NCBI RefSeq assembly: GCF_001553785.1
Contig: NZ_LOJP01000001.1
Location: 3,906,691 to 3,943,833 of the forward strand
Direction of reading: 5' to 3'
Length of the DNA: 37,143 nt
Source of the DNA: Actinoplanes sp. TFC3
Lineage (GTDB): Bacteria; Actinomycetota; Actinomycetes; Mycobacteriales; Micromonosporaceae
Positions 7,804-15,563 of the stretch are shown piece after piece. A program made the position numbers and the translations under genes. Numbering within the stretch: position 1 is the stretch's first letter; each line of letters starts with the position of its first letter. The notes under the pieces were generated by a model. That model was not told the origin of the DNA and did no database searches. It saw only the letters and a program-made list of their open reading frames with translations.

Positions 7804-9061
7804 TCCGATTGACCTGCTGACGCCAGTGCCGGGCGGCCTGCGGGTCGCCCGCGTCCTCCTCCACCTGGGCCAGCCCCAGCATGGCGGCCATCGCCACGTC
7901 GGCGTGACCGGTGGCCAGTGCGCGGTGATACCAGTAGCGGGCGGTGTCCCACTCCTTGTCGACATGGTCGAGGTTGCCCAGCGCTTTCATTGCCGGCGGC
8001 GCGCTCTCCGGGTGGTCGGTGTCGACCGTGCGCTGCCACCAGCGGCGAGCTGCCTCGGTGTCGCCCTCGTCCAGCGCCATGCTGCCCAGCAGCAGCATCA
8101 CCGGGGCCAGCGCCGGGTCACCGGTGTCGGCCAGCGTCTCGCACCAGCGGCGGGTCGCGGCGACCTCACCACGGTCGTACGCACTCAGCGCCACCCGCAA
8201 CCGGGCCGCGCCGTCCAGGGTGTTGCAGGCGTGTTCCCAGACCGCATCGCAGATCGGTTCGTGGAGCACCACCGCCAGCAGCGGGTGCGCCCGGAAATGC
8301 CCGCCGGGCACCGGGTCGACCAGCCGCGGCTGAGCAGTCACCGCCCAGGCCAGCGCACGAGCGAAGTCGGCGCCGGGTAGCTGCCGCTCGTACAGGCGCT
8401 TGAGCAGCCCGCGGTGCAGGCGGCCGGGCATGCCGATGCGGGCCCAGTCGCTCACCACGCGCACCAACGTGCGGCGTTGCACCGAGGCATCTTCGAGCAG
8501 GTGCTGCACCCGGCTCAGGTCCACGTTGTGGCGGCGGGTGCGCACGGCGATGATGTGGGCGTACCGGGAAAGGGCACTGACGGTGTGCGCCGGCACATGC
8601 GTGCCGGTCATCGTCTCGGTATCGGCGGTGACGCAGAGGCGCAGGCCCTCGCGCAGCAGGCGTGGGTCGAGCTGGTCGAGCAGGGCCGGGCTCAGCGCGT
8701 CGAGCCACACCACCGCCCGACCGCCGTGTTTGAGGAAGGGGGCCGCTGCGGCGACGATGCGGTGCAGGCTCAGGGCCGGATCGCTGAGCGGTACGAGCAG
8801 AGTGTGCTCGCCGAGGTGCCTGCGCACGCCTTCGGCCAGGGCGCGGCTGGCCCCGGTGAGGCGGTGGCCGTGCACGATGGTGATCTGCCGTTCGCCGGTC
8901 AGCGCGCGGTCGATCTCGCGGTCATGCTCGCGCGGGGTGTACGGGATGGGCCCGGGATGCACGCCGAACGCAGCGAGGGGCATCCGCCCGATCGGGCCTG
9001 GCGCCGGACTCCACAGCGCCCGCGTGTGCCACATCGCCACCACCGTGTCGTCGACGATCAC
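7790..9061 (-). CDS. TPR protein with degenerate P-loop (STAND-like) N-terminus
   Basis: 423 aa from the GTG at 9061. Residues about 58-150 resemble an NTPase core: a strand-loop-helix TIVHGHRLTGASRALAEGV in the Walker A place, and GGRAVVWLDALSP in the Walker B place. The Walker A lysine is absent (GHRLTGAS instead of GxxxxGKS/T), so ATP hydrolysis is doubtful. The middle is helical. The C-terminal third (about 290-420) has Sel1/TPR-like repeats: GDTEAARRWWQRTVD, WDTARYWYHRALATGHADVAMAAMLGLA and AGDPQAARHWRQQ. This build resembles actinomycete STAND/TPR proteins used as sensors or scaffolds; the specific role is unknown. No signal peptide is visible. It converges on the DUF1501-operon lipoprotein with a 14-bp overlap. 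M10 is an alternative start. Confidence 0.75.
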   Translation of the reverse strand: MIVDDTVVAMWHTRALWSPAPGPIGRMPLAAFGVHPGPIPYTPREHDREIDRALTGERQITIVHGHRLTGASRALAEGVRRHLGEHTLLVPLSDPALSLHRIVAAAAPFLKHGGRAVVWLDALSPALLDQLDPRLLREGLRLCVTADTETMTGTHVPAHTVSALSRYAHIIAVRTRRHNVDLSRVQHLLEDASVQRRTLVRVVSDWARIGMPGRLHRGLLKRLYERQLPGADFARALAWAVTAQPRLVDPVPGGHFRAHPLLAVVLHEPICDAVWEHACNTLDGAARLRVALSAYDRGEVAATRRWCETLADTGDPALAPVMLLLGSMALDEGDTEAARRWWQRTVDTDHPESAPPAMKALGNLDHVDKEWDTARYWYHRALATGHADVAMAAMLGLAQVEEDAGDPQAARHWRQQVNRISGR

Positions 9062-9171
9062 TTGGGGTTACCGATCGGCGCCCGCTGAAGTGACGAGGTT
9101 TCATCCTCGCGTCACCCATGTTTCGAGTCGTCGTTCGATTCGGCTCAATGTACCCGCTCGCCGGAAAATGC

Positions 9172-9204
9172 GAAGGGCGGCGACCGTGCCGGCCGCCGCC
9201 CTTC
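9172..9204 (-). terminator. Hairpin terminator candidate after the sugar ABC operon
   Basis: GAAGGGCGGCG (9172-9182) pairs perfectly with 9194-9204 around an 11-base loop. It lies downstream of the importer operon and its 3' repeat tract, and upstream of the TPR gene on the same strand. There is no clear U-run, which is common for actinomycete terminators. Confidence 0.65.
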
Positions 9205-9252
9205 AACCCCTTGTCACCCCTCCCGCCGGGCACGCCGGCGTGAGCCTTTCGT

Positions 9253-9377
9253 CAGCGCCGCTTCGGTTCAGCACTGCTTCGAATCAGCACTGCTTCAGTT
9301 CGGCACTGCTCTCGTTCAGCACTGCTTTGCATCAGCACTGCTTCGGTTCGGCACTGCTTTGCATCGGCGCTGCTTGA
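9253..9377. repeat. Tandem minisatellite of 15-17 bp units
   Basis: About eight degenerate copies share the core CAGCACTGCTT, alternating with CGGCACTGCTT and CAGCGCCGCTT. They are joined by 4-6 variable bases such as CGGTT, CGAAT, TGCAT and CTCGTT. The array begins immediately after the permease stop (minus strand) and is unlike the surrounding sequence. There are no unique spacers, so it is not a CRISPR array. It would be transcribed as the 3' untranslated part of the importer mRNA. Confidence 0.85.
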
Positions 9378-9378
9378 G

Positions 9379-10629
9379 TCAGCGCGAGGCGCCGGCGCGG
9401 CGCTTGGTGTAGACGTCGAAGGCCACCGCGGCGAGCAGGACGGCGCCCTTGACGAGCATGACCCGCTCGCTGGGGGAACCGATCAGGCTCATGCCGTTGT
9501 TGATGACGCCCATGATCAGACCACCGGTGATCGCGCCGACCACCTTGCCGACACCACCCTGCACCGCGGCGCCGCCGATGAAGGCCGCCGCGATGGCGTC
9601 CAGCTCGAAGGAGTCACCGGCGGTCGGGTTGGCCTGGTTGAGCCGGCCCGCGAAGATGATGCCGGCTACCCCGGCCAGCACGCCCATGTTGACGAACAGC
9701 CAGAACACCACGCTCTTGACCTTGACGCCGGACAGCGTCGCGGCCTGCAGGTTGCCGCCGACCGCGTAGATCTGACGGCCGAAGACCGCCCGGTTGGTCA
9801 GCACCGAGTAGCCGATCACCAGCACGGCGAGCAGCACCAGCACCCAGGGCAGGTTGCGGAACCGGGCGAGCTGGATGACCACGAACATCAGGATCGCCGC
9901 GGCCACGACCAGCTTGCCGATGAACATCGCGAGTGGCTCGACCGCCTGGTTGTACTTCACCCGGCCGGCGCGGGCACGCCACTGGGTCCAGACGATTGCG
10001 GCGACCGCGAGCACGCCGATCAGGATGCTGAACAGGTCGGCCCCGCCCAGCGCTCCCAGGCCGATGTTGCCGAGGTAGCCGTCGGTGAAGCCGTTGGACA
10101 GCGTGCGGACCTCGTCCGGGAACGGGCCGATACCGCGGTTACCCAGGATCATCAGCGTGACCGCGCGGAACAGCAGCATGCCGGCCAGCGTGACGATGAA
10201 CGCCGGGATGCCGAAGTACGCCACCCAGTAGCCCTGCCATGCCCCGATCAGGCCGCCGAACACCAGCGTGATCAGCAGCGCGAGCGGCCACGGCACGTTG
10301 TGGTCAACCATCATGATGGCCGCGAACGCGCCGCTGGCCGCGACGACCGAGCCGACCGACAGGTCGATGTGCCCGGCGATGATGATCAGGATCATGCCGA
10401 TCGCCAGAACCAGGATGTAGGAGTTCTGCACGACGATGTTGCTGATGTTCTGCGGAGCGAGCAGGTCGCCGCCGGTCAGGATCGTGAACAGCACCACGAT
10501 CAGCGCGAACGCGATGTAGATGCCGCTCTGGCGCAGGTTCAGGTTGAACCTGCGCGGTGCGTTCCCCGGCTCGGAGGCCGAGGGCGTGCCGAGCGCGAGG
10601 TCGGCATTCGTGGGGGCAACGCTGGTCAC
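9379..10629 (-). CDS. Sugar ABC transporter permease (AraH/XylH/RbsC type)
   Basis: 416 aa from the GTG at 10629. The protein is strongly hydrophobic with about ten predicted membrane segments. It has the BPD_transp_2 family pattern, including GHIDLSVGSVVAASGAFAA near residue 85 and AAFIGGAAVQGGVGKVVGAITGG near the C-terminus. It forms the membrane channel for the importer encoded by the two upstream genes. Its GTG overlaps the ATPase TGA (GTGA), indicating translational coupling. The cargo is inferred to be L-arabinose or a related pentose from the adjacent araBDA genes; the family also carries xylose, galactose and ribose. Confidence 0.92.
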   Translation of the reverse strand: MTSVAPTNADLALGTPSASEPGNAPRRFNLNLRQSGIYIAFALIVVLFTILTGGDLLAPQNISNIVVQNSYILVLAIGMILIIIAGHIDLSVGSVVAASGAFAAIMMVDHNVPWPLALLITLVFGGLIGAWQGYWVAYFGIPAFIVTLAGMLLFRAVTLMILGNRGIGPFPDEVRTLSNGFTDGYLGNIGLGALGGADLFSILIGVLAVAAIVWTQWRARAGRVKYNQAVEPLAMFIGKLVVAAAILMFVVIQLARFRNLPWVLVLLAVLVIGYSVLTNRAVFGRQIYAVGGNLQAATLSGVKVKSVVFWLFVNMGVLAGVAGIIFAGRLNQANPTAGDSFELDAIAAAFIGGAAVQGGVGKVVGAITGGLIMGVINNGMSLIGSPSERVMLVKGAVLLAAVAFDVYTKRRAGASR

Positions 10630-12173
10630 CGCGGGACCTCCTGTCCGTGGGCAGTCATGAGGGTCATCAGGCCCTCCTGGGTCGCCTCGGCGCGAGCCAC
10701 CTCACCGGTGATCCGCCCCTCGGCCAGGGTGTAGATGCGATCGCAGAGCCCGAGCAGCTCGGGCAGCTCGCTGGAGATCACCAGCACGCCCTTGCCCTGG
10801 TCGGCCAGCCGGTTGATGATCGTGTAGATCTCGTACTTGGCGCCCACGTCGATGCCGCGGGTGGGCTCGTCGAGGATCAGCACCTCAGGATCGGTGAAGA
10901 TCCACTTCGACAGCACCACCTTCTGCTGGTTACCGCCGGAGAGCTTGCCCACCACACTGCCGACGCTGGGCGCCTTGATGTTCATGGACTTGCGGTAGTC
11001 GTCGGCGACCTTGAACTCCTCGTTGTCGTCGACCCAGCCGCCCTTGGCCAGCTTGCGCAACCCCGCCGCGGAGACGTTGCGCTTGATGTCCTCGATCAGG
11101 TTCAGCCCGTAGCGCTTGCGGTCCTCGGTGGCGTACGCGATGCCGTGGCGGATCGCATCCTGCACCGACTTGAGCGTGACCTCTTTGCCGTCGCGGTAGA
11201 TGCGCCCGGAGATGTTGGTGCCGTACGAGCGGCCGAAGACGCTCATCGCGAGTTCGGTACGACCGGCGCCCATCAGCCCGGCCAGCCCGACGATCTCGCC
11301 GCGGCGCACCGAGAGGTTGGCCTCGCGCACCACGACCCGGCCGTGCTGGGTGGGGCTGTGCACGGTCCAGTCCTCGATCCGCAGCACCTCTTCGCCCACG
11401 TTCGGCTCGTGCGGCGGGAACCGGTGGTCCAGGTCGCGCCCGACCATGCCGGAGATGATCCGGTCCTCGGTCACGTCGCCCCCGGCCAGGTCCAGCGTGG
11501 TGATCGTCTTGCCGTCCCGGATGATGGTGACCCGGTCCGAGATCGCCATGACCTCGTTGAGCTTGTGCGAGATGATCACGCAGGTGATGCCCTCGTCGCG
11601 CAGGCCGCGCAGCAGCTCGAGCAGGTGCGCCGAGTCCTCGTCGTTGAGCGCCGCGGTGGGCTCGTCGAGGATGAGCAGCTTGACGTCCTTGCTGATCGCC
11701 TTGGCGATCTCGACGAGCTGCTGCTTGCCGACGCCGAGGTCGACCACCTGTGTGGTCGGGTTCTCGCGCAGACCCACGCGGCGCAGGAGCTGAGCCGCTG
11801 CCGCGTTGGTCTTGTTCCAGTCGATCATCCCGCGGGTGGCCTGCTCGTTGCCGAGGAAGATGTTCTCCGCGATCGACAGGTTCGAGGCGAGCGCCAGCTC
11901 CTGGTGGATGATGACGATGCCCCGGTGCTCGCTGTCGCGGATGCCGGCGAACCGGCACGGCTCGCCGTCGAAGAGGATCTCTCCGTCGTACGAGCCGTGC
12001 GGGTAAACGCCCGACAGCACCTTCATCAGCGTGGACTTGCCGGCGCCGTTCTCCCCGCAGATCGCAAGGATCTCTCCGCGGCGCACGTCCAGGTTGACAT
12101 CCTGCAGGGCCTTGACGCCGGGGAACGTCTTGGTGATGCCCTGCATCTGAAGGATGATGTCGGACCCGGTCAC
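10626..12173 (-). CDS. Sugar ABC transporter double ATPase (AraG/XylG/MmsA type)
   Basis: 515 aa from the GTG at 12173, with two ABC domains in one chain. The first has Walker A GENGAGKST (about 40-48), and Walker B with its D-loop in LLILDEPTAALNDED. The second half has the degenerate Walker A GLMGAGRTE (R in place of K), the signature LSGGNQQKVVLSKW and Walker B VLILDEPTRGIDVGAKYEI. A degenerate second site is normal for AraG/RbsA-type proteins. It powers import through the permease. GTGA overlaps join it to the genes on both sides. Cargo (arabinose-type pentose) is inferred from context. Confidence 0.93.
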   Translation of the reverse strand: MTGSDIILQMQGITKTFPGVKALQDVNLDVRRGEILAICGENGAGKSTLMKVLSGVYPHGSYDGEILFDGEPCRFAGIRDSEHRGIVIIHQELALASNLSIAENIFLGNEQATRGMIDWNKTNAAAAQLLRRVGLRENPTTQVVDLGVGKQQLVEIAKAISKDVKLLILDEPTAALNDEDSAHLLELLRGLRDEGITCVIISHKLNEVMAISDRVTIIRDGKTITTLDLAGGDVTEDRIISGMVGRDLDHRFPPHEPNVGEEVLRIEDWTVHSPTQHGRVVVREANLSVRRGEIVGLAGLMGAGRTELAMSVFGRSYGTNISGRIYRDGKEVTLKSVQDAIRHGIAYATEDRKRYGLNLIEDIKRNVSAAGLRKLAKGGWVDDNEEFKVADDYRKSMNIKAPSVGSVVGKLSGGNQQKVVLSKWIFTDPEVLILDEPTRGIDVGAKYEIYTIINRLADQGKGVLVISSELPELLGLCDRIYTLAEGRITGEVARAEATQEGLMTLMTAHGQEVPR

Positions 12174-13300
12174 TTCAGGTCGGCCTCGGTGTAGTAACCC
12201 GAGTCGACGAGCTCCTTCTTGTAGTTGCCCTTGTCGACAACCACCGAGTCCAGCAGCATCGACGGAACGACCTTGACACCGTTGTTGTAGTCGGTGGTGT
12301 TGTTGGTCTTCGGAGTCTGGCCCTTGAGCACGGCGTCGGCCATCTCGACGGTGGTCTTGGCCAGCGCGCGGGTGTCCTTGTAGATGGTGCTGTACTGCTC
12401 CCCGCGGATGATCGACTTGACCGAGGCGGCCTCGGCGTCCTGGCCGGTCACGGTCGGGTAGGGCTGCGCGGCGGTGCCGTAGCCGTTGCTCTTGAGCGCG
12501 GAGAGGATACCGATCGACAGACCGTCGTAGGGCGAGAGCACGCCGTCGACCTTGGCGCCGTCGCGGTAGGTGGAGGTGAGCAGGTTCTCCATCCGGTCCT
12601 GGGCGACCTTGGGCTGCCAGCGCAGGGTGGCGGCCTGCTCGAACTTGGTCTGGCCGCTCTTGACGGTCAGGACCTTCTTGTCGATGTAGGGCTGCAGCAC
12701 GCTCATCGCGCCGTTGAAGAAGAAGGTCGCGTTGTTGTCATCCGGCGACCCGGCGAACAGCTCGATGTTGAACGGGCCCTTGGCGCTGCCCTCGGAGCCG
12801 TCGGCGTTGAGCACCTTGAGGCCGGTCAGCAGCGAGGTGGCCTGCTGCACGCCGACCTTGTTGTTGTCGAACGTTGCGTAGTAGTCCACGTTCGGGCTGT
12901 TGCGGATCAGGCGGTCGTAGGCGATGACCGGGATGTTGGCGGCCTTGGCGTTCTCCAGCTGGGTGGTGATCGCGGTGCCGTCGATCGAGGCGATGATCAG
13001 CAGCTTGGCGCCCTTGGTGATCTGGTTGTCGAGCTGCTGGGTCTGCGTCGGGATCTTGTCCTCGGCGTACTGCAGGTCGACCTTGTAGCCCAGCGCCTCG
13101 AGCTGCTTCTTGACGTTGTCGCCGTCGCTGATCCAGCGCTCGGAGGACCGGGTCGGCATGGTGACGCCGATCAGCGCTCCCTTGTTGTCGGCGCCGGAGC
13201 CGCTGCCCTGGTCGACGGTCTTCTCGCTGGAACCGCACGCGGCCATCGAGACCGCCAGCGTCATGGCCGTGGCCACTGACGCAAGCCGGGTGAACTTCAT
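12170..13300 (-). CDS. Sugar-binding lipoprotein of the ABC importer (ChvE-like)
   Basis: 376 aa from the ATG at 13300, chosen because AGGAGAAACG directly precedes it and a lipoprotein signal follows (lipobox MAAC, C22). The mature part is a periplasmic-binding-protein type 1 fold: GVTMPTRSSERWISDGDNVKKQLEALGY, KGAKLLIIASIDGTAI, NIPVIAYDRLIRNSPNVDYYATFDN, GVLSPYDGLSIGILSAL and a TGQDAEAASVKSI segment. These match the ChvE/multiple-monosaccharide group. It would capture sugar outside the membrane and deliver it to the permease. It is the first gene of the importer operon, 104 bp after araA. A longer frame to 13342 was rejected in favour of the signal-peptide start. Confidence 0.92.
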   Translation of the reverse strand: MKFTRLASVATAMTLAVSMAACGSSEKTVDQGSGSGADNKGALIGVTMPTRSSERWISDGDNVKKQLEALGYKVDLQYAEDKIPTQTQQLDNQITKGAKLLIIASIDGTAITTQLENAKAANIPVIAYDRLIRNSPNVDYYATFDNNKVGVQQATSLLTGLKVLNADGSEGSAKGPFNIELFAGSPDDNNATFFFNGAMSVLQPYIDKKVLTVKSGQTKFEQAATLRWQPKVAQDRMENLLTSTYRDGAKVDGVLSPYDGLSIGILSALKSNGYGTAAQPYPTVTGQDAEAASVKSIIRGEQYSTIYKDTRALAKTTVEMADAVLKGQTPKTNNTTDYNNGVKVVPSMLLDSVVVDKGNYKKELVDSGYYTEADLK

Positions 13301-13404
13301 CGTTTCTCCTATGGACTCTCGCACAAGTGGGATGACTATCACGCAAGTACGATCAGAAGTGAACAGTTCTGGACAACGTTGTTAGCGGGACGTTACCTAG
13401 TCCG
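13301..13404 (-). promoter_or_regulatory. Leader and likely promoter of the sugar ABC operon
   Basis: 104-bp gap before the binding protein. On the minus strand it offers TTCACT-17-GATAGT as a possible -35/-10 pair. Upstream is the half-site CGCTAACA (plus strand TGTTAGCG at 13380-13387). This equals the left half of the operators at araB and lacI and overlaps the palindrome ACAACGTTGT (13373-13382). The -35/-10 assignment is tentative. Partial co-regulation with araBDA is plausible, either from here or by read-through. Confidence 0.45.
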
Positions 13405-14892
13405 TCAGCCGGGGAACTGGCGGTAATACGCCTGGTTCCAGCGCACCCGGTCGGCGAAGTCGTGGGCGGTCGTTGACTCATCGATCACGAGCAATTCGGT
13501 GTGCAGCATCGTGGCGAAATCGCGCAGTGCTTCCACCCCCACGGCCTGGGTCAGCACCGTGTGGTGCGGCCCGCCCGCGGTCAGCCAGGCCTCGGCGGAC
13601 GTGGACAGCGAAGGAGCCGGTTTCCAGACCGCGCGGGCCACCGGCAGCGCGGGCAACGGCTCGTCCGGCGCGGTCACCTCGATGGTATTGGCAACCAGCC
13701 GGAAACGGTCCCCGAGGTCGGCCATGCCGATCACCACGCCATCACCGGGCCTGGCGTCGAAGACCAGGCGCACCGGGTCCTCGCGGTTGCCGATGCCCAG
13801 CGGGTGGATCTCGCAGGACGGCTTGTCCGCGGTGATCGTCGGGCACACCTCGAGCATGTGCGCGCCCAAAATCTTCTGCTCGCCGGGGCCGAAATGGTAC
13901 GTGTAGTCCTCCATGAACGAGGTGCCGCGCCCGGTGCCCGTACCCATGGCCTTGACGGCAGCCAGCAGAGCCGAGGTCTTCCAGTCGCCCTCGCCGCCGA
14001 AGCCGTAGCCGTCGGCCATCAACCGCTGCACGGCCAGGCCGGGTAGCTGGCGCAGGCCCCCAAGGTCCTCGAAGTTACTGGTGAACGCGCCGAACCCGCC
14101 GTCGGTGAGGAATTGGCGCAACCCGGCCTCGATGCGCGCGGCATAGCGCAGCGAGTCGTGCCGCTCGCCGCCGTGGGCCAACCCGGGGTCCAGGGTGTAC
14201 GCGTCGGCGTACTGCTCGACCAGATCGTCGATCGCCTTGTCCTCGACCGCCTCGACCACCTCGACCAGGTCGTTCACGCCGTAGGTGTTCACCGAGACGC
14301 CGAACTTGAGCTCGGCCTCGACCTTGTCACCCTCGGTGACCGCCACGCCACGCATGTTGTCGCCGAAGCGGGCGAGCTTGAGCCCGCGCAGGTGGTTCGC
14401 GCCGGCCGCGGCCCGCGCCCAGCCCTCGATGCGGGCGATCAGGTCCGGGTCGCAGGCGTGCCCGGCCACGGTCTTGCGGGCCACGCCGAGGCGGGTCTGG
14501 ATGTAGCCGAACTCCCGGTCGCCGTGCGCGGCCTGGTTGAGGTTCATGAAGTCCATGTCGATGGACGACCACGGCAGCGCCCGGTTGAGCTGGGTGTGCA
14601 GGTGCAGCAGCGGCTTGCGCAGCGCGTCCAGGCCGGTGATCCACATCTTGGCCGGGGAGAACGTGTGCATCCAGGCGATCACGCCGATGACCGCCGGATC
14701 GGCGTTGGCCTCGATCATGACCTGGCGGATCGACGGACTGTCGGTCAGCACCGGCTTGCCCACGAGGTCGGCGCCGAGCCCGCCGGCGACCAGCATCTGC
14801 TGGATCTGGCGGGACTGGTCGGCGACCTGCTCGAGGGTCTCGGGGCCGTAGAGGTGCTGGCTGCCGGTCAGGAACCAGATCTGGGGCTTCAC
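13405..14892 (-). CDS. araA: L-arabinose isomerase
   Basis: 495 aa, full length for the family. It begins with the typical IWFLTGSQHLYGPETL. The Mn-binding and catalytic set is visible: E301 (GGEGDWKTSAL), E328 (FMEDYTYHF), H345 (GAHMLEV) and H443/H444 (GGPHHTVLT). They correspond to E306, E333, H350 and H450 of the E. coli enzyme. It converts L-arabinose to L-ribulose in the cytoplasm, the first catabolic step. The GTG at 14892 overlaps the araD stop (GTGA), and AGGAG lies about 8 bases upstream. It is the third gene of araBDA. Confidence 0.97.
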   Translation of the reverse strand: MKPQIWFLTGSQHLYGPETLEQVADQSRQIQQMLVAGGLGADLVGKPVLTDSPSIRQVMIEANADPAVIGVIAWMHTFSPAKMWITGLDALRKPLLHLHTQLNRALPWSSIDMDFMNLNQAAHGDREFGYIQTRLGVARKTVAGHACDPDLIARIEGWARAAAGANHLRGLKLARFGDNMRGVAVTEGDKVEAELKFGVSVNTYGVNDLVEVVEAVEDKAIDDLVEQYADAYTLDPGLAHGGERHDSLRYAARIEAGLRQFLTDGGFGAFTSNFEDLGGLRQLPGLAVQRLMADGYGFGGEGDWKTSALLAAVKAMGTGTGRGTSFMEDYTYHFGPGEQKILGAHMLEVCPTITADKPSCEIHPLGIGNREDPVRLVFDARPGDGVVIGMADLGDRFRLVANTIEVTAPDEPLPALPVARAVWKPAPSLSTSAEAWLTAGGPHHTVLTQAVGVEALRDFATMLHTELLVIDESTTAHDFADRVRWNQAYYRQFPG

Positions 14893-15563
14893 TTGGCGGG
14901 CTCCTGTCCGTAGACGTTCTGGTAGCGGGCGTAAAGGCTGTCGATGTGTGCCTGTTCGATCGGCAGCGGCCGGCCTATCTGCCGGGAGATGTGCACGGTC
15001 CTGGCGACGTCCTCGCACATGACGGCGGCCTTGACCGCAGCCTTGGCGGACTTCCCGATCGTGAACACGCCGTGGTTGCGCATGAGCACGGCCGGTGACC
15101 GGTGCTCGCGCAGCGTCTCGACGATGCCCTGGCCGATCGAGTCGTCGCCGATCAGCGCAAACGGCCCGACCGGGATCTCCCCGCCGAACTCGTCGGCGAT
15201 CATCGTCAGCACGCACGGGATCGGCTCGGCGCGCGCGGCCCACGCGGTGGCGTACGTGGAATGGGTGTGCACCACCCCGCCCACGTGCGGCAGGTGCTTG
15301 TACACGTAGGCATGCGCGGCGGTGTCGCTGGACGGGCTGAGCTCGCCCTCGACCAGGTTGCCCCCGAGGTCGGTGACCACCATGTTGTCCGCGGTGATGT
15401 CCTCGTAGCGGACTCCGGAGGGCTTGATGACCAGCAGGTCCTCGCCGGGCACCCGGGCCGAGACGTTGCCCGCGGTCCACACCACGAGTTCGTTGCGCGG
15501 CAGCTCGGCGTGCAGCTCGGCGACCTCCTGGCGCTTCTGCTTGATCAGCGCGGCGATGCTCAC
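14889..15563 (-). CDS. araD: L-ribulose-5-phosphate 4-epimerase
   Basis: 224 aa, class II aldolase/epimerase fold of normal length. Zinc ligands are H99 and H101 (VVHTHSTYATAWA) and H164 (RNHGVFTIG). The phosphate and substrate loops are TAGNVSAR (30-37) and KPSG (47-50), and SPSSDTAAH carries the conserved D80. It converts L-ribulose 5-phosphate to D-xylulose 5-phosphate, which enters the pentose phosphate pathway. The GTG at 15563 overlaps the araB stop and its own stop overlaps the araA start, so translation of the trio is probably coupled. The context of araB and araA separates it from fuculose-phosphate aldolase relatives. Confidence 0.96.
   Translation of the reverse strand: MSIAALIKQKRQEVAELHAELPRNELVVWTAGNVSARVPGEDLLVIKPSGVRYEDITADNMVVTDLGGNLVEGELSPSSDTAAHAYVYKHLPHVGGVVHTHSTYATAWAARAEPIPCVLTMIADEFGGEIPVGPFALIGDDSIGQGIVETLREHRSPAVLMRNHGVFTIGKSAKAAVKAAVMCEDVARTVHISRQIGRPLPIEQAHIDSLYARYQNVYGQEPAK

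Larger units (their letters stand above)
9062..9378. other. Intergenic region between permease end and TPR gene
   Basis: 317 bases without a gene. From the TPR side it holds an imperfect hairpin at 9090-9115 (GTGACGAGG with a complementary arm carrying a two-base bulge), which could lie in the TPR leader. It then has a strong terminator-like hairpin at 9172-9204 and a tandem minisatellite at 9253-9377 that directly follows the permease stop codon. Confidence 0.7.

Noticed and set aside
9253..9377. CRISPR-like array
   Set aside because: Units are too short, degenerate and without unique spacers; no cas gene is nearby.
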